Origin: Zwartia sp.
GTDB taxonomy: Bacteria > Pseudomonadota > Gammaproteobacteria > Burkholderiales > Burkholderiaceae_B
NCBI GenBank assembly: GCA_030653405.1
Contig: JAURZO010000114.1
Coordinates: forward strand, 1-6,050
Length of the DNA: 6,050 nt
Reading direction: 5' to 3'
The notes under the pieces are model-generated. The model was given only the letters and a program-made list of their open reading frames with translations, was not told the origin of the DNA and did no database searches. Position numbers and translations under genes: made by a program. Below, in pieces: positions 1 through 6,050 of this stretch (position 1 is its first letter; each line of letters begins with the position of its first letter).

Positions 1-1213
1 GTATCGCCGGACCTTGCGCGGGATCACCTGATTTGATGTGAATGCTGCCCTGCGAGGTCGGGCGCAAACCCGCGACACCAATCGTCATCCCCGGGGCATG
101 ATCGAGCTTGCGGATCGCTGCATTCGCATAACTCGCATGCATGAAGAAATACTGCACATCAGGCGTTGCGAGCTGAGGTTGCGTCTTCACAAAACCGTGC
201 ACAAGACCGGTGCCCAGCGTCAAGAGTCCTTTGCGTTGTGTGAAATATTGGAGAACGGCCAACCCTAGACGCCAACCCTGCGCCAACTCGTTGAGTGTCT
301 GCGTATTTTTCACACGCCAGTTCATACGCGTCGCAAAATGATCAATATAGTTTTCGCCTACCCGCGGGGCAGCATGAACAAGCTTGATCCCCATTTGCTG
401 TAAGAGGTCAGGATCACCGATACCCGAAAGCTCCAGCAACTGCGGCGTTTGCACGGCGCCCGCCGCCAGGATGACTTCGCGCTGAGCATTAACCGTATGC
501 ACACCATCAGGCGTGCGATACGTCACGCCTGTACAAGCCCCATCCTTGACGTTGACTTTAGTGACGTGCGCACCCGTACGAATGGTGAGATTTTTACGCT
601 GACGTACCGGGTTGAGGTAACCATCCACCACACTCCAGCGTTGCCCCCCCTTTTGGGCCACCTGATAGTAACCAAAGCCCTCTTGCGTCACGCCGTTGTA
701 ATCCTGACTCAAAGGCTGACCGTCTTGCTGAGCGGCTTGCAGCAAGGCATGCGCGATCGGATAACGCTCACTGACCTGATGAATGTGCATGGGTCCTGTC
801 TTGCCGCGCGCATCGTCGCCCAGCATGTAGGTTTCCATCTTTTTAAAATACGGTGCCACGTCTTGCGCCGACCAACCTGTCGCGCCACACTGCGCCCAAT
901 GATCGTAGTCTTGAGGCTGACCATGCACATAAATCATGCCGTTGATCAAACTCGACCCACCTAAGCCCTTGCCACGAGGAATCGCAATCTTGCGACCCAA
1001 CGTGCCTGGTTCCGGCTCCGTTTCAAAACGCCAGTTGTAGACGGGATCATTCAGCAATTTGGAAAATCCTGCTGGAATATTGATCCACATACTCTTTGGC
1101 TCACCACCCGCTTCGAGCATCAATACGGAATACCGGCCATGCGCTGTCAGCCGATTAGCCAAGACACACGCGGCTGTGCCACCACCCACGATCACATAAT
1201 CGAACTGTTCCAT
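1..1213 (-). CDS. GMC-family FAD-dependent oxidoreductase (choline dehydrogenase-like), 3' end cut by the window edge
   Basis: Translation from the ATG at 1213 gives 404 residues with no stop before base 1, so the gene is partial. Full-length relatives are about 530-560 residues. The N-terminus is an FAD-binding Rossmann segment, YVIVGGGTAACVLANRL (residues 6-22), with the ribose-binding Glu in LMLEAG (Glu34). The first GMC signature is at 80-98 (RGKGLGGSSLINGMIYVHG) and the second at 252-266 (GAVQTPQLLELSGIG), followed by VGENYIDH (285-292). The C-terminal block that carries the catalytic histidine lies outside the window. Family members oxidise alcohols to aldehydes or ketones using FAD. 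The signatures do not define the substrate, so a choline role is not claimed. There is no signal peptide, so it is probably cytoplasmic. The start ATG overlaps the stop of the upstream AroE-like gene by one base (TAATG). A GGGGG run 10 bases upstream (1224-1228) may help ribosome binding. The third Gly of GxGxxG is Ala15, a mild deviation. Confidence 0.93.
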   Translation of the reverse strand, partial: MEQFDYVIVGGGTAACVLANRLTAHGRYSVLMLEAGGEPKSMWINIPAGFSKLLNDPVYNWRFETEPEPGTLGRKIAIPRGKGLGGSSLINGMIYVHGQPQDYDHWAQCGATGWSAQDVAPYFKKMETYMLGDDARGKTGPMHIHQVSERYPIAHALLQAAQQDGQPLSQDYNGVTQEGFGYYQVAQKGGQRWSVVDGYLNPVRQRKNLTIRTGAHVTKVNVKDGACTGVTYRTPDGVHTVNAQREVILAAGAVQTPQLLELSGIGDPDLLQQMGIKLVHAAPRVGENYIDHFATRMNWRVKNTQTLNELAQGWRLGLAVLQYFTQRKGLLTLGTGLVHGFVKTQPQLATPDVQYFFMHASYANAAIRKLDHAPGMTIGVAGLRPTSQGSIHIKSGDPAQGPAI

Positions 1214-2010
1214 TAGCGTGCGACCCCCATAAAGTCAGCCATTAACTCGATCTGGCACTCTAGCATCGGCAACCCGTACTGGATGCGACACCCTTTGGCC
1301 TGCGCCGCCGCCAGCAAAGGTGTCACGGCCGGAGTCATAATGATTTCCGCAACAATCTGTGCGGCATGTAAACCATCAAAATCAAAGGGGCGCGCATCGT
1401 GCTCTTTCATGCCAAGCGAGGTCGCGTTCACCACCAAATCATAGCCAGCCGGATTGGCTGATACTGTGGACATCGGAATGGAGGGATAGACCGCAGCCAG
1501 TCGCGTGATAACGTGCTGAGCCTTGCTCGATGTCCGATTGTAAATATCCAACTGCGCGACACCCGCATGCGCAAGCGCAAACGCGATTGCTTGCGCCGCC
1601 CCACCCGCACCGCTCAAAAATACACGCAGACCGGCAGGCTCGATACCGTGCTTGCGTAGCCCTGCCACAAAGCCTTGTCCGTCCAAAATATCGCCAGAAA
1701 GACTGCCATCCGGGTTACGTCGAACAATATTCACCGCACCCACCAACCGCGCAGCCGGCGTGACCTCATCACATAAGGAAACCATGGCCGTTTTGTGAGG
1801 CACCGTTGCGATCATGCCTCCAAAGTTCATCACCCCGCGCAGGCCTTGCACAAAGGCTCCTAAGGCCTCAGGTGCGACATGCATTGGCACGAGCACACCA
1901 TCCGTACCTCTTTTTTCAAAAAGGCGGTGCATCGTCTGCGGGGTTTTCACCTGTGAGACCGGATCCGCGACAATGCCATAGAGTCGCGTATTACCTGTGA
2001 TTTCCATCAT
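1213..2010 (-). CDS. Shikimate/quinate dehydrogenase (AroE)-family protein, probable non-housekeeping paralogue
   Basis: The protein is 265 residues from the first ATG of the frame (2010; a second ATG follows at 2007). The frame can extend to a TTG at 2076, but that would run into the divergent gene, and family proteins begin near ITGNTRLYGIVADP. N-terminal substrate domain: IVADPVSQVKTPQTMH (13-28), VPHKTAM (70-76, catalytic Lys73), GAVNIV (91-96, Asn94), GDILDGQGF (106-114, Asp110). NADP domain: GAGGAAQAI (134-142) and NRTSSKA (158-164); the NRT motif suggests NADP(H) rather than NAD(H). C-terminus: GLPMLECQ (246-253, Gln253). The SxS serines that bind the shikimate carboxylate and hydroxyl are Val21 and Thr23 here, and the usual YNP tyrosine aligns with Met225. 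The protein probably reversibly oxidises a cyclic or hydroxy-acid substrate with NADP; quinate, shikimate or a different compound are all possible. It forms an operon with the GMC oxidoreductase downstream. No good Shine-Dalgarno is seen before either ATG. Confidence 0.9.
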   Translation of the reverse strand: MMEITGNTRLYGIVADPVSQVKTPQTMHRLFEKRGTDGVLVPMHVAPEALGAFVQGLRGVMNFGGMIATVPHKTAMVSLCDEVTPAARLVGAVNIVRRNPDGSLSGDILDGQGFVAGLRKHGIEPAGLRVFLSGAGGAAQAIAFALAHAGVAQLDIYNRTSSKAQHVITRLAAVYPSIPMSTVSANPAGYDLVVNATSLGMKEHDARPFDFDGLHAAQIVAEIIMTPAVTPLLAAAQAKGCRIQYGLPMLECQIELMADFMGVAR

Positions 2011-2058
2011 AATGTCATCTAGTTCTTGATTTTGAGACTTGGACGCCGAAGTGTACCC
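2011..2058. promoter_or_regulatory. Short divergent intergenic region between the AroE-like and alpha/beta-hydrolase genes
   Basis: Only 48 bases separate the two divergent ATGs, so any promoters must sit back to back or lie partly inside the opposite gene's first codons. I could not identify convincing -35/-10 pairs, an operator palindrome or strong ribosome-binding sites on either strand. It is labelled regulatory because of its position alone. Confidence 0.35.
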
Positions 2059-2937
2059 ATGAAACCATTGAAGCAACTCTTTTGTGTTCTGTCGCTGGCA
2101 ATCCTGCCCTCAATCGGACTGACCGCGCCCCTGCAACACCACACGTTCAATACGTCTGATGGTGTGCGTCTGCACTATATCGAAGGTGGTCGCGGCGAAC
2201 AAGCGATCGTTCTGATTCCCGGCTGGCTCATGCCCGCAGCCGTCTTTGAAAAACAATTTGAAGTGCTCGCGCGCCAATACCGTGTGCTCGCGCTGGATCC
2301 CCGCTCGCAAGGTCTGTCAGAGGTTACAAAACAATCTCACGCCCCAAAACGACGCATTCAGGATATTGCTGAGTTCTTAAAAGCCGCAAAGGTCAACGAG
2401 TTTGTGTTGGCAGGTTGGTCACTCGGCGTGCTTGAGTCCTTGGACTACGTCGCGCAGTACAACCCTAAAGGTCTGCGTGGGTTGATACTGATCGATAACT
2501 CAGTGGGTGAAGGTCGCCCTCCCAAAGGACGACGATCTAATTTTGCGCAGACGATGAACGATCCAGTCAAGCGTGAACAGTACATGCGAACCTTTAGTAA
2601 GGATATTTACCGCAAAACGCCACCACCATTACTGGCACAAGCTGTTCTGGACTCAGCCTTGCAGGCGGCGCCAGATGTTGCGATTCAGTTACTGAATCAG
2701 CCCTACCCCCGAACCTACTGGAGTGAAACGCTGCAAAAACAAAAGGTGCCGGTTTTGTATGCCGTGCGCCCATGGCTCGCGGAACAGGCTGACGCACTGA
2801 AACTAAAGCGCGCCCCTGAGCTCATCACCGTCGAAATGTTTGACAAAGCGGGACACGCCTTATTTGTCGACGAGCCTGAGACATTTAATCAGGCTGTACT
2901 GAAGTTTAGCCAGCAGGCTTTTGCGCGCAAGAAATAG
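2059..2937 (+). CDS. Exported alpha/beta-hydrolase fold protein
   Basis: The protein is 292 residues from the first ATG (2059). The frame opens at a TTG at 2026, but the ATG start places a clean signal peptide at the N-terminus: MKPLKQL basic end, hydrophobic FCVLSLAILPSIG, and a likely cleavage after LTA (about residue 23). It is therefore predicted to be periplasmic or secreted. The Cys at position 9 is too early to be a lipobox. The fold follows the alpha/beta-hydrolase order: an oxyanion region VLIPGWLMP (51-59), LALDPRSQGLS (77-87), the nucleophile elbow GWSLG with Ser121 (119-123), LILIDNS (142-148), and catalytic His266 in AGHALFVDEP. After strand 7 (PVLYAVRPWL) the usual acid is not obvious. 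Asp146 after strand 6 may serve instead. Such proteins hydrolyse esters, lactones, amides or similar bonds; the substrate is unknown. It is divergent from the AroE-like/GMC pair, which could mean a shared pathway, but the sequence does not prove this. Confidence 0.88.
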   Translation: MKPLKQLFCVLSLAILPSIGLTAPLQHHTFNTSDGVRLHYIEGGRGEQAIVLIPGWLMPAAVFEKQFEVLARQYRVLALDPRSQGLSEVTKQSHAPKRRIQDIAEFLKAAKVNEFVLAGWSLGVLESLDYVAQYNPKGLRGLILIDNSVGEGRPPKGRRSNFAQTMNDPVKREQYMRTFSKDIYRKTPPPLLAQAVLDSALQAAPDVAIQLLNQPYPRTYWSETLQKQKVPVLYAVRPWLAEQADALKLKRAPELITVEMFDKAGHALFVDEPETFNQAVLKFSQQAFARKK

Positions 2938-2960
2938 TCCGAACGTGGTTTAGTTTGGAC
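2937..2960 (+). terminator. Possible hairpin across the two converging stop codons
   Basis: GTCCGAAC (2937-2944) pairs with GTTTGGAC (2953-2960) around an 8-base loop, giving eight pairs of which one is G-U on the plus-strand RNA. On the minus-strand RNA the same position is an A-C mismatch. It includes the last base of the hydrolase stop codon and the whole stop of the opposite gene. No T-run follows on either side, so it is at best a weak terminator or an RNA 3'-end stabiliser. Confidence 0.25.
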
Positions 2961-4017
2961 GACGCACGACTTGTACGCTTCGGCGCTCATTCGTTTTGTT
3001 ATAGCTAAATGCGAAAGGCAGAGGCTTGACGTTTTTCGATTCACGATATGCTTTGCCCAAAGACTCTTGCTTTTTACGATTGAAAAGCTCATGTGGATAC
3101 AAAAATCCACCATAGAGATCAACGGGGCCAATCACTGCAAGGTCGGTGTAATTCAGACCTGTTTCATCCTGAAGCACCATTGTCGCGTTGGCGACCAGGA
3201 TGTCTCTGAGGATCGAGAAATAAGTTTCTTGGAGCAAGTGCGAGGCCGCCTTGATCAGGACGGGATTGTGGGCCTCACGGGCCAGCCATTTGCGGATCGG
3301 TTCACTTTTGCTCAAGCTCGCGTCTGACAAATCAAGGCTCACATAATCCAGTGTGACCGGTTTGCCCGCCTTGCTCAGGAGCAAACGCACCGAGCGCCAA
3401 GAACCCTCTGCGCTCTTGACGTAATCACCTGACTGCTCGTCAAAAGCGATCGGATAGATCTCCAGCACGTCATAGCCGGAATAGAGCGCAAACGTAGACA
3501 AAATAGTCGTGACCCCGATGGGTGCAAACTGATCGCGCTGGTCTTCGTTTAAATCATCAGTCCGAAAAAAGGCCAATCGACTGAACTTCATCCACTCGCG
3601 TAAAAATTTTTGCTGAAAACCCTGCGCACGCGCCTGATTCATCGTGGCCAAGGTCACCGGTGCGCCAGCAGCTTGCATCGCCACCATCACATAGCGATCG
3701 GCATTAGGAAAAGCATGCGCAACTGTTACAAAATCAGGACCTGAAAACGGATAAAACACCGTACCACCTGCCTTGGCTGCAACTTCAGTGGACGCCCATG
3801 TCGAGAGTGGCTGTCCGATCGTTTTTTGATATTGTGCCCACGCATCATCAGCCTGATTTTTAAGTGCGCCCTGTAAAAACGGAAATGCCGGCGCAGATTG
3901 CTGTGTGGTCGGTAGGTATTTGCCTTGCGTTTGAGTCGCCGAGGCGACCTCTAGCGTCGCCAAGGCACCAAAAAGCATTAGTGCAGCCACCGTCAGGAGT
4001 TTTTTCGTCATACGCAT
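2950..4017 (-). CDS. Exported protein of a conserved family of unknown function
   Basis: The protein is 355 residues from the ATG at 4017, chosen because GAGGA (4026-4030) lies 8 bases upstream. Other in-frame starts are ATG at 4032 and 4011, and TTG at 4041. The N-terminus is a signal peptide: MRMTKKLL, a hydrophobic core VAALMLFGALA, and a likely cleavage after VASA (about residue 27). The mature protein should be periplasmic or secreted. Distinct blocks are VFYPFSGPDF (87-96), HAFPNADRYVMVAMQ (101-115), LEIYPIAFDE (185-194), LLQETYFSILRDILVANATM (261-280), VLQDETGLNY (281-290) and GPVDLYGGF (297-305). These resemble blocks I recall from hypothetical exported proteins of several bacterial phyla, for which I know no assigned function. 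I see no metal-binding cluster, catalytic triad or transmembrane helix beyond the signal. It follows serS by 87 bases on the same strand and converges with the alpha/beta-hydrolase gene. Confidence 0.85.
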   Translation of the reverse strand: MRMTKKLLTVAALMLFGALATLEVASATQTQGKYLPTTQQSAPAFPFLQGALKNQADDAWAQYQKTIGQPLSTWASTEVAAKAGGTVFYPFSGPDFVTVAHAFPNADRYVMVAMQAAGAPVTLATMNQARAQGFQQKFLREWMKFSRLAFFRTDDLNEDQRDQFAPIGVTTILSTFALYSGYDVLEIYPIAFDEQSGDYVKSAEGSWRSVRLLLSKAGKPVTLDYVSLDLSDASLSKSEPIRKWLAREAHNPVLIKAASHLLQETYFSILRDILVANATMVLQDETGLNYTDLAVIGPVDLYGGFLYPHELFNRKKQESLGKAYRESKNVKPLPFAFSYNKTNERRSVQVVRRPN

Positions 4018-4104
4018 CGACCAAGTCCTCATCACCGGCAAACCTTATCAACATTCATGCGGATCACCATCGAAAATACTGACAGCACCGACAGCAAATA
4101 CATC
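4018..4104 (-). other. Spacer between serS and the exported unknown gene
   Basis: This stretch holds no tRNA, small gene or T-tailed hairpin on either strand. A small tandem repeat of GCTGTC (GCTGTCGGTGCTGTC on the minus strand, near 4080-4094) and the Shine-Dalgarno GAGGA at 4026-4030 are the only features seen. With no terminator visible, read-through from serS is possible, but 87 bases is also enough for a separate promoter. Confidence 0.5.
4026..4030 (-). promoter_or_regulatory. Ribosome-binding site that sets the start of the exported unknown protein
   Basis: GAGGA on the minus strand is 8 bases before the ATG at 4017. It favours that ATG over the ATG at 4032, which partly overlaps this motif, and over the ATG at 4011, which is 14 bases away. 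Confidence 0.6.
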
Positions 4105-5463
<1,359 letters not shown>

Positions 5464-5565
5464 CTAGTGAATCGCGTATTGTATCCTCCGGAGCAGCCAC
5501 GCCACGACGGACAATGCCCCCACGCTTAACAACCAAATCAGTACTAGCCAGCCCCAGCGTTTCAT
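5464..5565 (-). CDS. 33-residue single-span membrane protein, DUF2474-like, associated with cytochrome bd/CIO oxidase
   Basis: The frame from ATG 5565 to TAG 5464 encodes 33 residues: MKRWGWLVLIWLLSVGALSV followed by VAWLLRRIQYAIH. It is one hydrophobic helix flanked by basic residues (KR at the start, RR after the helix), so it is predicted to be an inner-membrane protein with a single pass. The pattern WLVLIWxxSVxALxVVAxLxR matches what I recall of DUF2474 proteins encoded directly after cioB/cydB in many Proteobacteria. It starts 9 bases after the cydB stop, with the AGG next to that stop as a possible ribosome-binding site. By analogy with CydX/CydH-type subunits it may stabilise or assemble the oxidase; that is inference. 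The length, position and composition make a chance reading frame unlikely. Confidence 0.8.
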   Translation of the reverse strand: MKRWGWLVLIWLLSVGALSVVAWLLRRIQYAIH

Positions 5566-5574
5566 CTGCTTTGC

Positions 5575-6050
5575 CTAATGGTAATCGTGCGTCGGACCGA
5601 CTTTTCCGCGAAAAACCCAATAGGCATACGCGGTGTAGGCCAAAATAATCGGAATCAGGAACACCGCCCCCACCAGCAGGAATTTCAAACTATTGTCAGG
5701 TGCCGCTGCCTGCCAGATCGTGACGGAAGACGGCACCATGTAGGGGAAGAAGCTGATGACCAACCCGATATAGGAGAGTACGAACAGGCCCTCGACCGCC
5801 AGAAATGACATCAGAGGACGGTCGTGCTTGATGCCACGATACAAGGCATAGGCGCACACAACGACCAAAATCGGTACCGGTGCGGTCAACAACATGGCAG
5901 GCCAGGCGAACCATTTCTGCATAAAGTGCTCATGCAGGAAAGGCGTCAACGTACTCACCAAGGCGATCATTGCCAACATCACAACCCCCAGCCTCGATGC
6001 GATGCGTTTTGCCATTTCTTCTACTCGCCCAGTGCCTTTGAGCATGAGCC
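5575..6050 (-). CDS. cydB: Cytochrome bd-type quinol oxidase subunit II (CydB/CioB), 5' part cut by the window edge
   Basis: The frame is open to the right edge and ends at TAG 5575-5577, giving 157 visible residues, roughly the C-terminal half of a protein usually about 335-380 long. The ATG at 6045 is internal, because the frame continues upstream and family proteins have several more helices before this point. Four hydrophobic helices are visible: LGVVMLAMIALVSTLTPF, WPAMLLTAPVPILVVVCAYA, MSFLAVEGLFVLSYIGLVIS, and FLLVGAVFLIPIILAYTAYA. The loop FPYMVPSSVTIWQAAAPDNS and the end YWVFRGKV are characteristic of CydB, especially the cyanide-insensitive (CioB) branch. With CydA/CioA, presumably encoded just upstream outside the window, it forms a quinol:O2 oxidoreductase in the inner membrane. 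The heme ligands are in subunit I and so cannot be checked here. Confidence 0.95.
   Translation of the reverse strand, partial: LMLKGTGRVEEMAKRIASRLGVVMLAMIALVSTLTPFLHEHFMQKWFAWPAMLLTAPVPILVVVCAYALYRGIKHDRPLMSFLAVEGLFVLSYIGLVISFFPYMVPSSVTIWQAAAPDNSLKFLLVGAVFLIPIILAYTAYAYWVFRGKVGPTHDYH

Noticed and set aside
449..964. 171-residue plus-strand frame opposite the GMC gene
   Set aside because: It is antisense to a clear GMC coding sequence with both signatures, and its own translation shows no domain, signal or ribosome-binding site.
2026..2058. 11-residue N-terminal extension of the alpha/beta-hydrolase from a TTG
   Set aside because: It would add an arginine-rich stretch before a normal signal peptide; the ATG at 2059 gives a standard one.
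2010..2076. 22-residue N-terminal extension of the AroE-like protein
   Set aside because: It would need a TTG start inside the divergent gene, and family members begin at about the ATG chosen (2010).
4018..4104. Possible tRNA-Ser or riboswitch-like leader next to serS
   Set aside because: No cloverleaf, T-loop sequence or stable leader structure is visible; the stretch is too short and unstructured.

Overview
The window reads as ordinary chromosomal DNA of a betaproteobacterium, most likely Burkholderiales and plausibly close to the Alcaligenaceae. The reasons are the seryl-tRNA synthetase sequence (start [12 protein letters not shown], the [15 protein letters not shown] block), a CioB-type CydB followed by a tiny DUF2474-like protein, and moderate GC content. 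The assignment comes from recalled family sequence, not from a search. Six protein genes and one very small membrane-protein gene fill almost the whole window. I found no tRNA, rRNA, CRISPR, insertion sequence or phage gene.

Left block (1-2010, minus strand): an AroE-family dehydrogenase gene (2010 to 1213) runs straight into a GMC-family FAD oxidoreductase gene (1213 to beyond base 1). Stop and start share one base (TAATG), so the two are almost certainly co-transcribed and translationally coupled. The AroE-like protein keeps the catalytic Lys/Asp and the NADP-binding loop. It has lost both serines of the shikimate-binding SxS motif and the usual YNP tyrosine, so it is more likely a paralogue acting on another substrate than the housekeeping shikimate dehydrogenase. 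The pair looks like two steps of an alcohol/hydroxy-acid oxidation pathway whose substrate cannot be read from the sequence.

Middle block: an exported alpha/beta-hydrolase (2059-2937, plus strand) diverges from the AroE-like gene across only 48 bases. It converges, 12 bases apart, on a gene for an exported protein of a conserved but functionally unassigned family (4017 to 2950, minus). A small imperfect hairpin spans the two converging stop codons.

Right block (4105-6050, minus strand): cydB (the C-terminal half of cytochrome bd/CIO-type quinol oxidase subunit II, entering from the right edge), a 33-residue single-span membrane protein like the DUF2474 family, and serS for seryl-tRNA synthetase follow one another with gaps of 9 and 21 bases. 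The exported unknown gene comes after serS with an 87-base gap. This gives a possible transcription unit of cydAB, small subunit, serS and perhaps the exported protein. The coupling of a housekeeping synthetase to an oxidase cluster is the oddity here.

The most interesting points are the altered active site of the AroE paralogue coupled to the GMC enzyme, and the small oxidase-associated protein. Nothing in the window amounts to a clearly new multi-gene system.
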